A stretch of 64,000 bases of DNA from Petropleomorpha daqingensis (GCF_013408985.1 NZ_JACBZT010000001.1:1984001-2048000), one strand, 5' to 3'. Counted from the first letter of the stretch, positions 18,955 to 31,900 are shown. Notes: generated by a model not told the origin, from the sequence alone. Made by a program: numbers and translations.

Positions 18955-19000
18955 CCGGCCGGACCCGGCAGCTGCTTCGCGCGCTGCCGGGTCCGGCCGG
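18955..19000 (+). terminator. Intra-operon hairpin after the binding-protein gene
   Basis: A perfect 18-bp stem (18955-18972 with 18983-19000) around a 10-base loop lies between the binding-protein and ATPase genes. It probably acts as a partial terminator or RNA 3' stabiliser, giving more binding protein than transporter. Confidence 0.65.
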
Positions 19001-19128
19001 CACCACCCCGGAACCGGTCCGCTCGCTCCGCCGCGTCGGCGGGGCCATGCTGACCACGGGCGCCGACCTCAGGGACGGGCCCCCCACAGAACCCACACGG
19101 CGCAGAACTTGCGAGGACAGCGGAGTCC

Positions 19129-20663
<1,535 letters not shown>

Positions 20664-20667
<4 letters not shown>

Positions 20668-21920
20668 CCACGTCCGCGCCGCCGCAGTCGGAGGAGACCC
20701 CCTCGGGTCAGACGGAAGCCGCTGCTTCCGAGGCACTCAAGGTCGGCACGAACGACGTCTGGGCGCTGTTCACCCGCAACCTCCGGCAGAGCGGCATCTA
20801 CATCGCCTTCGTGGTGATCGTCGCGCTGTTCGCGATCCTCACCGACGGGCTCTCGCTCAACCCGACCAACGTCACCAACATCATCCTGCAGTACTCCTAC
20901 GTGCTGATCCTGGCGATCGGCATGGTCATCGTCATCATCGCCGGGCACATCGACCTGTCGGTCGGCTCGGTGGTGGCGCTGACCGGCGCGGTCTCGGCCG
21001 TCCTGGTCATCAAGGAGGGCTGGCCCTGGTGGGCCGGCATCCTGGCCGCTCTCGCCACCGGCGTGCTGATCGGTTGCTGGCAGGGCTTCTGGGTGGCCTA
21101 CGTCGGCATCCCGGCGTTCATCGTCACCCTCGCCGGCATGCTCCTGTTCCGCGGCCTGGCGCAGGAGGTCCTCGACAACATCTCGCTGTCGCCGTTCCCG
21201 CCGCAGTACACGAAGGTCGCGACCGGCTTCCTCAACGGCCTCCTCGGCGGCAACGGCTACGACGCGTTCACCCTGCTCATCGGCGTGCTGGCCGTGGTCG
21301 GCTACGCGGTGAGCACCTTCCGCACCCGCATGGCCCGCGTCCGCTACCAGCAGCCGGTCGAGTCGTTCCCGCTCTTCGTCGCCCGCATCGTGGTCGTGGC
21401 CGCCGTCGTCATGTGGTTCGCCTGGCAGCTGGCGCACGCCCGAGGCCTGCCGATCGTGCTGATCATCCTGGCCGTGCTGATCCTCGGCTACAGCCTGGTG
21501 ACCAACCGGACCGTCTTCGGCCGCCAGGTCTACGCGATCGGCGGCAACCTGGCCGCCGCGACGCTGTCCGGTGTGAAGGTCCGGGTCGTCAACTTCTGGA
21601 TCTTCGTGAACATGGGCGTGCTCTCCGCGGTCGCCGGCATCGTGTTCTCGGCCCGGTCCAACGGCGCCCAGCCGGCCGCGGGTCTGTCGTTCGAGCTCGA
21701 CGCCATCGCCGCCTGCTTCATCGGCGGCGCCGCGGTCACCGGCGGTGTGGGCACCGTCGTCGGCGCGGTCGTCGGCGGTCTGCTCGTCGGCGTCATGAGC
21801 AACGGCATGCAGCTGATGGGCGTCGACCAGTCCATCCAGGCCGTGGTCAAGGGCCTGGTCCTGCTGCTCGCGGTCGCCTTCGACGTCTACAACAAGCGGC
21901 GGGCCGGCGCCTCGCGCTGA
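20664..21920 (+). CDS. Sugar ABC transporter permease (GguB/XylH-like)
   Basis: A 418-residue integral membrane protein with a 40-residue cytosolic start and about 10 membrane segments. [18 protein letters not shown] and [16 protein letters not shown] match BPD_transp_2 permeases of CUT2 sugar importers. It forms the channel with the ATPase, whose gene it overlaps by 4 bases (ATGA). A 10-bp hairpin at 21946-21971 lies between this gene and the regulator. The sugar is L-arabinose by context. Confidence 0.92.
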
Positions 21921-21945
21921 CCGCCGTCCGTCCGGCAGAGGGACG

Positions 21946-21971
21946 CCCCGGCGCGACTGCCCGCGCCGGGG
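21946..21971 (+). terminator. Hairpin between permease and LacI regulator
   Basis: A perfect 10-bp GC-rich stem (21946-21955 with 21962-21971) with a 6-base loop. It may separate transport from regulator/catabolic expression or act as a pause site. Confidence 0.45.
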
Positions 21972-22015
21972 CCGACCTTGCACACCCTGATCCGCGCCCG
22001 AAGGGAGGTCCGCAC

Positions 22016-23065
22016 GTGCAGCCCGAGGCAGCGCCTCGCCCGCTGGTGATGTCCGATGTCGCCGCGCGCGCGGGCGTCTCCCACCAGACCGTCTCGCGGG
22101 TCATCAACGGCCACCCCAACGTCGCGCCGCTCACCCGCGAGCGGGTGCTCGCGGCGATCGCCGAGCTCGGCTACCGGCCCAACACCGCCGCCCGTGCGCT
22201 GGTCACCGGCTCGACCCGCACCATCGGGCTGGTCACGGTGAACATCAACCAGTACGGCCCGGCGCAGACGCTGGTCGGCCTCGAGCAGGCGGCCCGCGCG
22301 GCCGGCTACTCGCTGTCGGTCACGGTCCTGGACGACGCCACATCCGAGAACATGCGCGACGCCGTCGACCGGTTCGTCGCGCAGTCCGTCGACGCCGTGG
22401 TCGCCCTCGGCACCTACGACGACGCCTACGAGGCGCTGCACCAGATCTCCGCGCCCGTGCCGCTGGTGACCGTGCAGAGCGGCGGTGCGGTCGAGGACCC
22501 CGCCGTCGGTGTCGACCAGGTCGCCGGCGCCCGGCTGGCCACCCGGCACCTGCTCGACCTGGGCCACCGGACCGTGCACCACGTCACCGGGCCGGCCGAC
22601 TCCAAGGAGGCCCGCGACCGCATCGCGGGCTGGCGCGCGGAGCTGACCGCGGCGGCCGCGCCGGTGCCGCCGATCCTGCGCGGGGACTGGACGCCGTCCT
22701 CCGGTTACGCCGCCGGCAAGCAGCTGGCCGACCGGGTCCGCGAGGGGGACGACGTCACCGCCGTCTTCCTGGCCAACGACCAGATGGCCCTCGGCCTGCT
22801 CGCCGCCTTCCACGAGGAGGGCCTGGAGGCACCGCGCGACGTCAGCGTCGTCGGCTTCGACGACCTGCCCGAGTCGCCCTACTTCACCCCGCCGCTGACC
22901 ACCGTGCGGCAGGACTTCGCCGAGCTGGGCCGCCGCGGCGTCGGGCTGGTGCTCGCGCGGCTGAAGGGCGAGGACCTGCACCAGGACCCGGTCCCGGCGT
23001 CGCTGCTGGTGCGCTCCAGCACCGGCGCGGCGCCGGCGCGGCGGCTGTCGGGACGGGAGAGATGA
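22016..23065 (+). CDS. LacI-family transcriptional regulator of arabinose genes
   Basis: A 349-residue repressor. The helix-turn-helix is MSDVAARAGVSHQTVSRV (residues 12-29) with the hinge LGYRPN; a periplasmic-binding-like ligand domain follows, with TIGLVTVNINQYGP and GFDDLPESPYFTPPLTTV. The ligand is probably L-arabinose or a phosphorylated product. The GTG 22016 has an AGGGAGG site 7 bases upstream. The stop overlaps the kinase start by 4 bases, so regulator and catabolic genes share a transcript. The palindrome at 17701-17714 is its likely operator; no second copy was found near 22000 or 23060. Confidence 0.9.
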   Translation: MQPEAAPRPLVMSDVAARAGVSHQTVSRVINGHPNVAPLTRERVLAAIAELGYRPNTAARALVTGSTRTIGLVTVNINQYGPAQTLVGLEQAARAAGYSLSVTVLDDATSENMRDAVDRFVAQSVDAVVALGTYDDAYEALHQISAPVPLVTVQSGGAVEDPAVGVDQVAGARLATRHLLDLGHRTVHHVTGPADSKEARDRIAGWRAELTAAAAPVPPILRGDWTPSSGYAAGKQLADRVREGDDVTAVFLANDQMALGLLAAFHEEGLEAPRDVSVVGFDDLPESPYFTPPLTTVRQDFAELGRRGVGLVLARLKGEDLHQDPVPASLLVRSSTGAAPARRLSGRER

Positions 23066-24657
23066 CGATGGACGCCGGCGAGGCGATCGCCGAAGGTCGG
23101 ACGGCGCTGGGCATCGAGCTGGGCTCGACCCGGATCAAGGCGGTGCTCGTGGGCCCGGATGCCGCGCCGCTCGCGGTGGGCAGCCACGACTGGGAGAACC
23201 AGTTCGTCGACCGGGTGTGGACCTACCCGCTCGACGCCGTCTGGTCCGGGGTGCAGCGCAGCGTCGCGGCCCTGGCCGACGACGTCCGGCAGCGCCACGG
23301 GGTCGAGCTGACCACGGTCGGCGCGCTCGGTGTCTCGGCGATGATGCACGGCTACCTGGCGTTCGACGCCGACGGGGAGCTGCTCACGCCGTTCCGGACC
23401 TGGCGGAACACGAACACCGGCCGGTCGGCGGAGCGGCTGTCCGCGGAGTTCGACGTCAACATCCCGCACCGCTGGAGCGTCGCGCACCTCTACCAGGCGA
23501 TCCTGGACCGCGAGGACCACCTCGGCCGGCTGGCGCACCTGACGACCCTGGCCGGGTACGTGCACTGGCAGCTGACCGGCGAGCAGGTGCTCGGCGTCGG
23601 CGACGCCAGCGGCATGTTCCCGATCGACACCGCCACCGGTGGGTACGACACCGGCATGCTCGCCCGGTTCGACGAGCTGGCCGCCGAGGCGGGGGTCGCG
23701 CTGACCCTCGCCGACCTGCTGCCCCGCGTCGCCGTCGCCGGCGAGCCGGCCGGGGAGCTCACGGAGGCGGGTGCGAAGCTGCTCGACCCGTCCGGGCGGC
23801 TGCGCCCCGGCATCCCGCTCTGCCCGCCCGAGGGCGACGCGGGCACGGGGATGGTCGCGACCAACTCGATCGTCCCGCGCACCGGCAACGTCTCGGCCGG
23901 GACCAGCATCTTCGCCATGGTCGTGCTCGAGCAGGAGCTCGCCCGGATGCACCGCGAGGTCGACGTGGTCACCACGCCGGCCGGTGACCCGGTGGCGATG
24001 GTGCACTGCAACAACGGCGCCAGCGAGCTGAACGCCTGGGTCGGGCTGTTCACCGAGTTCGCGCGGGCAATGGGCTCCGAGGCGGACCCGTCGACGGTCT
24101 TCGAGGTCCTGTTCTCCGCCGCTCTCGACGGTGCGCGCGACGGCGGCGGGATGCTGGCCTACAACTACCTCTCCGGCGAGCCGATCACCGACCTCGAGGA
24201 GGGGCGGCCGCTGTTCGTGCGGTCCCCGGACAGCAGGTTCGACCTCGCCACCTTCATGCGGACGCACCTGTTCGCGTCGCTGGCCACGCTGCGCATCGGC
24301 ATGGACGTCCTGCAGAAGGCCGAGGGCGTGCAGCTGGACCGGATGTTCGCGCACGGCGGCCTGTTCAAGACCGAGGGCGTCGCGCAGCGCTTCCTGGCCG
24401 CCGCGATCGACACCCCGGTCTCGGTCGGGGACGTCGCCGCGGAGGGCGGCGCCTGGGGGATGGCGGTCCTGGCGGCGTTCGCGACGCGCCGGTCGCCGGA
24501 GCAGACCCTGGCCGACTATCTCGACACCGCCGTCTTCGCCGGTGCCCGCCTGCAGACCGCGCAGCCGGACCCGGACGACGTCGCCGGCTTCACCGCGTTC
24601 ATGGAGCGCTATGTCGCGGGGCTCCCTGTCGAGCGGGCGGCCGTGACCAGCCTGTGA
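23062..24657 (+). CDS. araB: FGGY-family carbohydrate kinase, probable L-ribulokinase
   Basis: A 531-residue kinase of the actin-like FGGY family: LGIELGSTRIKAVLVG (about residues 15-30) is the first phosphate loop, GVSAMMHGYLAF the substrate region, and FAHGGLFKTEGVAQRFLA in the C-terminal domain the family signature. It belongs to a branch distinct from the E. coli AraB type; the role is deduced from neighbours, an L-ribulose-5-phosphate epimerase and arabinose isomerase immediately downstream. It should phosphorylate L-ribulose with ATP. Its start ATG overlaps the LacI stop. A xylulokinase activity is the main alternative. Confidence 0.82.
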   Translation: MTMDAGEAIAEGRTALGIELGSTRIKAVLVGPDAAPLAVGSHDWENQFVDRVWTYPLDAVWSGVQRSVAALADDVRQRHGVELTTVGALGVSAMMHGYLAFDADGELLTPFRTWRNTNTGRSAERLSAEFDVNIPHRWSVAHLYQAILDREDHLGRLAHLTTLAGYVHWQLTGEQVLGVGDASGMFPIDTATGGYDTGMLARFDELAAEAGVALTLADLLPRVAVAGEPAGELTEAGAKLLDPSGRLRPGIPLCPPEGDAGTGMVATNSIVPRTGNVSAGTSIFAMVVLEQELARMHREVDVVTTPAGDPVAMVHCNNGASELNAWVGLFTEFARAMGSEADPSTVFEVLFSAALDGARDGGGMLAYNYLSGEPITDLEEGRPLFVRSPDSRFDLATFMRTHLFASLATLRIGMDVLQKAEGVQLDRMFAHGGLFKTEGVAQRFLAAAIDTPVSVGDVAAEGGAWGMAVLAAFATRRSPEQTLADYLDTAVFAGARLQTAQPDPDDVAGFTAFMERYVAGLPVERAAVTSL

Positions 24658-24691
24658 GTTCTCGTCCAGCGACACCCGAGGAGCCATTCGA

Positions 24692-25372
24692 ATGACCGCT
24701 GCTGACGTGCGTACCGAGCGGGGCACCCACCGCGAGCAGCGCGAGCACGTCGCCGCGCTGCACAGCTACCTGACCCGCTACCAGCTGGTCACCTGGACCT
24801 CGGGCAACGTGTCCGAGCGGGTGCCCGGCGAGGACCTGTTCGTCATCAAGGGCAGCGGCGTCGAGTACGACGAGCTGACCTGGGAGGGCATCACCGTCTG
24901 CGACCTCGACGGCAACGCGGTCGACGGGGTCAAGAGGCCGTCCTCGGACACCGACGCGCACGCCTACGTCTACCGGAACCTGCCCGAGGTCAACGGGCAG
25001 GTGCACACGCACTCGCCGTACGCGACCGCGTGGGCGGCGCGCGCCGAGGAGATCCCGTGCGTGCTGACGGCCATGGCCGACGAGTTCGGCGGGCCGATCC
25101 CGGTCGGGCCGTTCGCGCTGATCGGCGACGACTCCATCGGCCGGGGCATCGTCGAGACGCTGTCGGTCTCCCGGTCGCCGGCGGTGCTCATGCGCAACCA
25201 CGGCGTCTTCACGATCGGTCCGTCGGCCAAGGCCGCCGTCAAGGCCGCCGTCATGACCGAGGACGTCGCCCGGACCGTGCACTTCTCCCGCCAGCTCGGG
25301 GAGCCGCTGCTCATCGACCAGGACGACGTCGACAAGCTCTACGCCCGCTACCAGAACGTCTACGGACAGTGA
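24692..25372 (+). CDS. araD: L-ribulose-5-phosphate 4-epimerase
   Basis: A 226-residue class II aldolase/epimerase. [14 protein letters not shown] (near 50-63) and [15 protein letters not shown] (His-x-His zinc ligands near 95) are typical, with a third histidine in [12 protein letters not shown]. It converts L-ribulose 5-phosphate to D-xylulose 5-phosphate, the last step before the pentose phosphate pathway. The gene is 34 bases after the kinase and has an AGGAGCC site; it is followed by araA after 10 bases. Confidence 0.93.
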   Translation: MTAADVRTERGTHREQREHVAALHSYLTRYQLVTWTSGNVSERVPGEDLFVIKGSGVEYDELTWEGITVCDLDGNAVDGVKRPSSDTDAHAYVYRNLPEVNGQVHTHSPYATAWAARAEEIPCVLTAMADEFGGPIPVGPFALIGDDSIGRGIVETLSVSRSPAVLMRNHGVFTIGPSAKAAVKAAVMTEDVARTVHFSRQLGEPLLIDQDDVDKLYARYQNVYGQ

Positions 25373-25382
25373 GGACACCCTC

Positions 25383-26891
25383 GTGAACAACCCCTACGCC
25401 GGTGCGGAGATCTGGTTCCTGACCGGGAGCCAGGACCTCTACGGCGAGGAGACCCTGCAGCAGGTCGCCGAGCAGTCCCAGCGGGTGGCCGCCGGGCTCG
25501 ACGACGCCGGCGCCGTCCCGGCCCGGGTGGTGTGGAAGCCCGTCCTCAAGGACGCCGGCGCCATCCGCCGCGCCATGGGCGAGGCGAACGAGGACCCGAA
25601 CTGCCTCGGCGTCATCACCTGGATGCACACCTTCTCCCCGGCGAAGATGTGGATCTCCGGGATCGACGCGCTGCGCAAGCCGCTGCTGCACCTGCACACC
25701 CAGGCCGACGCCGCCCTGCCGTGGGCGACGATCGACATGGACTTCATGAACCTCAACCAGGCCGCCCACGGCGACCGGGAGTACGCCTTCATCCTCACCC
25801 GGCTGCGCCAGCCGCGGACGACGGTGGCCGGGCACGTGTCGAACCCGCGCGTGCAGGCCCGGGTCGGGTCGTGGGTGCGCGCCGCAGCGGGTGCCCGCGC
25901 CGCGCGGTCGCTCAAGCTGGCCCGCTTCGGCGACAACATGCGCAACGTCGCGGTCACCGAGTCGGACAAGGTCGAGGCCGAGCTGCGCTTCGGCGTCTCG
26001 GTGAACACCTGGGGCGTCAACGACCTGGTCGCGGTCGTCGACGCGGTGCCGGAGAAGTCGGTGCAGGCCCTCGTGGAGGAGTACGACGACCTCTACGACA
26101 TGGACGCCGACCTGCGGCAGGGCGGCGCGCGGCACGACAGCGTGCGCTACCAGGCGCGGATCGAGGCGGCGCTGCGCACGTTCCTCGAGGACGGCGGCTT
26201 CGGCGCCTTCACGACCAACTTCGAGGACCTCGGCGGGCTGCGGCAGCTGCCCGGTCTCGCCGTCCAGCGGTTGATGGCCGACGGATACGGCTTCGGCGGC
26301 GAGGGCGACTGGAAGACCTCGGCGCTGCTGCACGTGCTCAAGGTCGCCGGCCACGGGCTGCCCGGCGGCACCTCGTTCATGGAGGACTACACCTACGACC
26401 TGGCCTCCGACCGGCCGAAGATCCTCGGCGCGCACATGCTCGAGGTCTGCCCGTCGATCACCACCTCGCGGCCGCGGCTCGAGGTGCACCCGCTCGGCAT
26501 CGGCGACCGGGAGGACCCCGCCCGGCTGGTGTTCACCGCCGACCCGGGTCCGGGCATCACCGTCGGCTGGTCGGACCTCGGCGACCGGTTCCGCTGGGTG
26601 GCCAACGAGATCGACGTCGTCGAGCCCTCCGAGCCGCTGCCCAAGCTGCCCGTGGCCCGCGCCGTGTGGGAGCCGCGGCCGGACTTCGCCACCGCGACCG
26701 AGGGCTGGCTGACCGCCGGCGGGCCGCACCACACGGTGCTGTCCACGCAGCTCGGCGCCGAGGAGGTCACGGACCTGGCCGAGGTCTTCGGCACCGAGCT
26801 CGTGGTCATCGACGCCGACACCACGCGGCGCTCGCTGGCCAAGGAACTGCGCTGGAGCGCCGCCTACCACCGCCTCGCCCAGGGCCTCTGA
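25383..26891 (+). CDS. araA: L-arabinose isomerase
   Basis: A 502-residue enzyme of the usual AraA length. [17 protein letters not shown] opens the protein, [13 protein letters not shown] follows near residue 80, and the metal-site region [14 protein letters not shown] is present with Glu and His ligands. It isomerises L-arabinose to L-ribulose, the first catabolic step. The GTG start at 25383 follows GAGGACACC. It ends the arabinose operon; the perfect 46-base palindrome at 26898 follows. Confidence 0.95.
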   Translation: MNNPYAGAEIWFLTGSQDLYGEETLQQVAEQSQRVAAGLDDAGAVPARVVWKPVLKDAGAIRRAMGEANEDPNCLGVITWMHTFSPAKMWISGIDALRKPLLHLHTQADAALPWATIDMDFMNLNQAAHGDREYAFILTRLRQPRTTVAGHVSNPRVQARVGSWVRAAAGARAARSLKLARFGDNMRNVAVTESDKVEAELRFGVSVNTWGVNDLVAVVDAVPEKSVQALVEEYDDLYDMDADLRQGGARHDSVRYQARIEAALRTFLEDGGFGAFTTNFEDLGGLRQLPGLAVQRLMADGYGFGGEGDWKTSALLHVLKVAGHGLPGGTSFMEDYTYDLASDRPKILGAHMLEVCPSITTSRPRLEVHPLGIGDREDPARLVFTADPGPGITVGWSDLGDRFRWVANEIDVVEPSEPLPKLPVARAVWEPRPDFATATEGWLTAGGPHHTVLSTQLGAEEVTDLAEVFGTELVVIDADTTRRSLAKELRWSAAYHRLAQGL

Positions 26892-26897
26892 CGTTCT

Positions 26898-26943
26898 GCG
26901 CTTTATCGCGATAAAGCACGCGTGCTTTATCGCGATAAAGCGC
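26898..26943. terminator. Perfect 46-base palindrome between convergent genes
   Basis: The two 23-base halves, 26898-26920 and 26921-26943, are exact reverse complements. Each half contains GCTTTATCGCGATAAAGC, itself a perfect 18-base palindrome. It sits between araA and arcA and should end transcription from both sides; its AT content is unusual here. Confidence 0.7.
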
Positions 26944-26946
26944 GGA

Positions 26947-28155
26947 TCAGAGGCGGTCGCGGGAGATGGGGCAGCTCATGCACCGGGGGCCGCCGCGGCC
27001 GCTGCCGAGCTCGGAGCCGGCGATCCGCACGACCTCGATGCCGGCGGCCTCCAGCGCGGCGTTGGTGACGGTGTTGCGCTCGTAGGCGACGGCCACCCGC
27101 GGCGCGATGGCCAGGGTGTTGTTGCCGTCGTCCCACTGCTCGCGCTCGGCGGTGACCGGGTCGAGGCCGGTGTCGATGACCCGCAGCCGGTCGATGCCCA
27201 TCGCCTCGGCCGCGGCGGCGAGGAACGGTGCCGGCCCGCGGACGGTGAGCTCGAGGTCGTCGGCGTCCTCGGCGCCTGTCTGGCAGGTGACCGTCCAGGC
27301 CACCAGCGAGTCGGCCACCGCCGGGTACATGACCATCGCGTCGACGTCGACCATCGTGGCGATGGTGTCCAGGTGCATCGTCGCCCGCTGCTGCGCGATC
27401 GGGACGACGAGCACCGTGTGCGCCAGGCCGCGGCTGAACACCTGCCGGGCGAGCCGCTCGGCGCCGCCGGGCGTCGTCCGCTCGCCGACGCCGACCGCCA
27501 CCACGCCGGCCGCGAGCAGCAGCACGTCGCCGCCCTCGAGGTGCTCCAGGTGGGCGCCGTAGAGCTGCTCGACGCCGGCGAAGCGTGGGTGGTGGGTGTA
27601 GACGGCTGCGGTGATCGTGCTCTCGCGCGATCGCGCCGGCATGGCCAGCGAGGTCACCGCCACCTCGTCGCCCACCCAGACCGACGAGTCGCGGGTGAAC
27701 AGCAGGTTGGGCAGCGGCGGGACGACGAACTCGCCGGGGGTCAGGAGCCGGTAGGCGAGACCGTCGGCGCGCAGCTCGTCGTGCGCGAGGCCGGCGATGA
27801 GGGTGCGGGCGAGGTCCTCCGGGGCGAGGTCGCCCATGTGCGCCGCCGTCGCGCGCTGCAGCGTCGTCCCCAGCCGGGGGTCGTCGACGGCGGCGGCGAT
27901 GAGCTCGGCGCGGGCGGCGGGGAAGTCGAGCACCTCGGTGAGCAGCCGGTCGAGGTGCAGCACCTCGACGCCGCGGTCGCGCAGCGCCTGCGCGAAGGCG
28001 TCGTGCTCCTCCTGCGCGCGGGCCACCCAGGGGACGCCGTCGAAGAGCAGCTGGTCGTTGTTGCGCGGGGTGAGCCGGCGCAGCTCCGGGCCCGGGCGGT
28101 GCAGCAGGACGGTGCGCAGGGTGCCGACCTCGCTGGTCGCGCCGACGTTGCTCAT
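26947..28155 (-). CDS. arcA: Arginine deiminase
   Basis: A 402-residue enzyme that hydrolyses L-arginine to citrulline and ammonia. Family marks: [20 protein letters not shown] at the N-terminus (split by the family consensus), [10 protein letters not shown], the EGGDVL Glu-Asp segment, [11 protein letters not shown] with the catalytic His, and RCMSCPISR near the end with C392 as the likely nucleophile. No ornithine transcarbamylase, carbamate kinase or antiporter gene is adjacent, so the usual energy-yielding pathway is not complete in the window. The start ATG 28155 is directly before the conserved region. It is divergent from the SDR gene. Confidence 0.93.
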   Translation of the reverse strand: MSNVGATSEVGTLRTVLLHRPGPELRRLTPRNNDQLLFDGVPWVARAQEEHDAFAQALRDRGVEVLHLDRLLTEVLDFPAARAELIAAAVDDPRLGTTLQRATAAHMGDLAPEDLARTLIAGLAHDELRADGLAYRLLTPGEFVVPPLPNLLFTRDSSVWVGDEVAVTSLAMPARSRESTITAAVYTHHPRFAGVEQLYGAHLEHLEGGDVLLLAAGVVAVGVGERTTPGGAERLARQVFSRGLAHTVLVVPIAQQRATMHLDTIATMVDVDAMVMYPAVADSLVAWTVTCQTGAEDADDLELTVRGPAPFLAAAAEAMGIDRLRVIDTGLDPVTAEREQWDDGNNTLAIAPRVAVAYERNTVTNAALEAAGIEVVRIAGSELGSGRGGPRCMSCPISRDRL

Positions 28156-28182
28156 GGCGGCAGACTCGCACACCGCCCGGGC

Positions 28183-28188
28183 TAGGGT
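28183..28188 (+). promoter_or_regulatory. -10 hexamer TAGGGT, leaderless start
   Basis: TAGGGT lies 7 bases before GTG 28196; there is no Shine-Dalgarno sequence. Confidence 0.6.
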
Positions 28189-28195
28189 GCGGCAC

Positions 28196-28963
28196 GTGGA
28201 CCTGTTCGACCTGACCGGCAAGGTGGCCGTGGTGACCGGGGGAACCCGGGGCATCGGGCTGATGATGGCCCGCGGGCTGCTGCAGGCCGGCGCCCGCGTG
28301 TACCTCAGCGCCCGCAAGGCCGACGAGGGCGAGCAGGCCCGCGCGGAGCTCGCCGCGTTCGGCACGGTGCGGTTCGTCCAGGCCGACCTGTCCACCGAGG
28401 ACGCCTGCCGGGCGCTGGCCGCGGCCGTCGGCGAGCACGAGGACGAGCTGCACGTCCTGGTGAACAACGCCGGCGCCACGTGGGGCGCGCCGCTGGCCGA
28501 GTTCCCGGCCTCGGCCTGGGACAAGGTGCTCGACCTGAACCTCAAGGCGCCGTTCTTCCTCACCCGCGCGTTCCTGCCGCTGCTCGAGGAGGCCGCCACC
28601 GACGACGACCCGGCCCGCGTGGTCAACGTCGGCAGCATCGACGGGCTGCACGTCCCGCCGATGCACACGTACTCCTACGCCGCGTCGAAGGCGGGGCTGC
28701 ACCACCTGACCCGCGTGCTGGCCAAGGAGCTCGGGCCGCGGCGGATCACCGTCAACGCCGTCGCACCCGGCCCGTTCGAGTCGAAGATGATGGCCGCGAC
28801 GCTGGACGCCTTCGGCACCGAGATCGCCGCCCGCGCGCCGCTGGGCCGCATCGGCCGGCCCGACGACATGGCCGGTGTCGTCGTCTACCTGACGTCCCGC
28901 GCCGGGGCGTACGTCACCGGCGCCGTCGTCCCCGTGGACGGCGGCATCGCCACCACCCGCTAG
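28196..28963 (+). CDS. Short-chain dehydrogenase/reductase (SDR)
   Basis: A 255-residue classical [17 protein letters not shown] is the NAD(P) loop, VNNAGA follows near residue 90, and [13 protein letters not shown] supplies the catalytic Tyr and Lys, with the Ser in NVGSIDG. The end [12 protein letters not shown] is typical of FabG-like members. The substrate is unknown. The start is fixed by the leaderless -10 at 28183; no ribosome site is present. The gene is convergent with the SARP regulator, with a short hairpin (28965-28970 with 28979-28984) in the 28-base gap. Confidence 0.9.
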   Translation: MDLFDLTGKVAVVTGGTRGIGLMMARGLLQAGARVYLSARKADEGEQARAELAAFGTVRFVQADLSTEDACRALAAAVGEHEDELHVLVNNAGATWGAPLAEFPASAWDKVLDLNLKAPFFLTRAFLPLLEEAATDDDPARVVNVGSIDGLHVPPMHTYSYAASKAGLHHLTRVLAKELGPRRITVNAVAPGPFESKMMAATLDAFGTEIAARAPLGRIGRPDDMAGVVVYLTSRAGAYVTGAVVPVDGGIATTR

Positions 28964-28991
28964 GGCAGAAATCCCGACTTCTGCGGAGGGC

Positions 28992-31900
28992 TCAGGCGCT
29001 CTCCGCCGCGGGGCCCGGGTCGGGGGGCAGCGGGGACGGCGTCGTAGTCCGCTTGCGGCGCGGGCGGACCGCCTTGTCCTCCGGCACCCGCTCCAGGTGC
29101 GACTCGGCCAGCGCGACCTGGTGCGGCGAGCCCACCAGCCGGCCCTGCTGCCGCGCGGCCCGCCACCAGTCGCGGGCGGCCACGGTGTCGCCGTGGGCCT
29201 CCGCGATCCGCCCGAGCAGCTCGTCGTAGGCGCCGAGGGAGAACGACGGCGTCCCGAGCACGGCCTGCCGCCCGCGGAAGGGCAGCAGCTGCACGACCGC
29301 CTCCTCCTGCTCCGGCTCGTCGCCCAGGTGCAGCGCGACCTCGGCCTCCAGCAGGACGGCGACGTCGCTGGCCCAGTCGCGGATCTGGGTGCGCCCCCAC
29401 CGCGCCCGCAGCCGCCGGGCCTCCTTGAGGTCGCCGGACTCCGCGGCCGCGAGCACCGCCATCAGCTGCAGCAGCGGGTTGCCCTCGTCGCCGGTCTCGA
29501 CCAGCAGGTCGATCGCCTCCGGTAGCCGGTGGTCGCCGCGGCGCAGCGTGAACTGGTGCGCCGCGTAGGCGTGCCGCGCGTGCGGGGTCACCCGCCGGTA
29601 CAGCTCGTAGGCCTCGGTGGTCAGCTCCTCCGCCCGCGCCGCGTCGCCGCGCAGCCACGCCGCCCCGGCCTGCTGCCACAGCACGTGCGGGCGGACCTCC
29701 GGGCCGGACAGCGAGATCGCCAGCCGGCGGGCGGCGTCCAGGTCGGCCTCGAAGCCGCGCAGGTCGGTCATGTGCAGCCGGATCGCGGCGCGGTGCAGCC
29801 GGGCGAAGAACTCCGTCCGCCGGGGCAGCCCCTTGCCGGCCAGCCCGATCGTCTCGTCGGCCGCGGCCAGCCGCAGCTCCGCGGCGCCGGGGCGGCCCCA
29901 GACGGCGAGGCTGTAGTTGTTCAGCGTGCGTCCGCGCAGCTCCGCGTCGCCGAGCGTGCGGGCCAGCTCGACGGCCCGGTCGGCGTAGCGCACGCCCTTC
30001 TGCAGGTCGGAGCTGAACGCCAGCTCGACGCCGAGGGTGCCCAGCAGCCGCGCGGTGAGCCGGTCGCGCTCGTCGTCGGTGTCGGCCAGCTCGTCGCGGT
30101 GCTCGAGCAGGTCCTCCAGGACGGCGACCAGGTCGTCGTCGACGAACCCGTGCGGCCGCCAGTTCCAGACCGTGACGCTGCCCCAGATCGCCGCCGCCTC
30201 GGCCAGGCAGCGCCGGTCGCCCAGCTCGCGGGCCGCCGCGAGGGCCTGCGCGGTGACCTCGTGCGCCTCGGTGCGCTGGCCGCTGCGCAGCAGGTCGTTG
30301 CCCAGCAGCGTCAGCAGCGAGTGCCGGGTGCGCAGCGCGTCGGGGGCGTGGGGGTCGAGCAGCCCGAGCGCCCGCCGGGTGTGCTCGGCCGCCTCGCCGT
30401 GCGCCCAGCGCTCGCGGGCGGCGTGCGCGGCGTCCGCCGAGTAGCGCAGCGCCGGCCCGGGACCGGCCACCGGCACGGCCTCGACGAAGTGGTGGGCCAG
30501 CCGTTCCAGCAGGGCCTGGTCGGGCGTGCCCGCGGCGGCGCGCTGCTCGAGCGCCGCGCCCAGCCGCGCGTTCAGCCGCGCCCGCTGGACGGCGGGCAGG
30601 TCGCCGGCGAGCACCTCCTGCACCAGCGCGTGGGTGAACCGCCAGGTCCAGGACGTCGGCCCCTCCACGACCAGCCCGACCGCGACCGCCGAGTCCAGCG
30701 CCGCGAGCGCCTCCTCGGCCGGTGTGCCGGCGGCCTCCAGCAGGTCCAGCGCGATGTCGCGGCCGGCGACCGCGGCCAGCTGCAGCACCTCGCGGGTGCG
30801 CGCCGGCAGCCGGTCCAGCCGCTTGCGCAGCACCTCGCCCACCGACGGCGGCACCGGCACCCGGTTCAGCTGCAGGTCGTGCGCACCGAGCATCCAGCGG
30901 GACAGCTCGACGACGAAGAACGGGTTGCCGCCGGTGCGGTCGTGCACCGCCGAGGCCAGCGACCGGTCGCCGCCGCCGAGCTGGCGGGCCAGCAGCGCCT
31001 GGACGTCGTCCTGGCCGAGACCGCTCAGGGTCAGGCAGGTCGCGGCCGGCTCGCGGGCCAGCCGGGCCAGGGCGTCGGACACCGACGCCGGCACCTGCTC
31101 GCCGATCGTGCGGGCGGTGACCACCAGCAGCAGCGGCACCCGCGGGAGGTGCCGGGCGAGCAGGCCCAGCAGCTGGACGGTCGTGGTGTCGGCGCCCTGC
31201 AGGTCGTCGAGGACGACGAGCACCGGCCGCGACGCCGCCGCGGACAGCCGCGCGCGCAGGTCCTGGAACAGCCGGAAGCGGGCGGCGTCGGCGTCCCCAC
31301 CGGCCTCGGCCTCGGTGACCAGCGTCAGCTGCTCCTGGCCGAGCTGCTCGAGCGCCTGGGTCCACGGCCACAGCGGCGGGGCGCCGGCGTCGTCCGCGCA
31401 CCGGGCCCAGGCCACCGCCCAGCCGGACGCGCGGCCGTACTCGGCGACCGCCTCGGCCAGCCGCGTCTTGCCGATGCCGGCCTCGCCCTCGATGACGACG
31501 ACGGCGGGCCGGCCCCCGGCGACCTGCTCGGCGACGGTGCGCAGCTTCTCCCGCTCCGCGACCCGCCCGACGATCTCCTGCGCCTCGACGGCGACGGACG
31601 GCGCCGGCGTTGGCGGCGGGGCGACGGTGAGCTTCGGCCGCGGCACGCGCTCGGTCAGCTTCGGGTCCTGGCGGAGCACCGCCCGCTCGAGGTCGCGCAG
31701 CTCGGGGCCGGGGTCGATGCCGAGCTCGTCGCGCAGCAGCTCGGTGCACTTGCGGATGGCCTCGAGCGCGTCGGCCTGCCGGTCGGCGGCGTACAGGGCC
31801 GTGGCCAGCCGCGCCCACAGCCGCTCGCGCAGCGGGTTCTCGGCGACCAGCCGCTCCAGGTCGGGCACGGCGGCATCGGCGTGCCCGAGGGCGAGCAGCG

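Noticed and set aside
28965..28984. Hairpin GCAGAA/TTCTGC between SDR and SARP genes as a strong terminator
   Set aside because: Only a 6-bp stem with an 8-base loop; too weak to list as a confident terminator.
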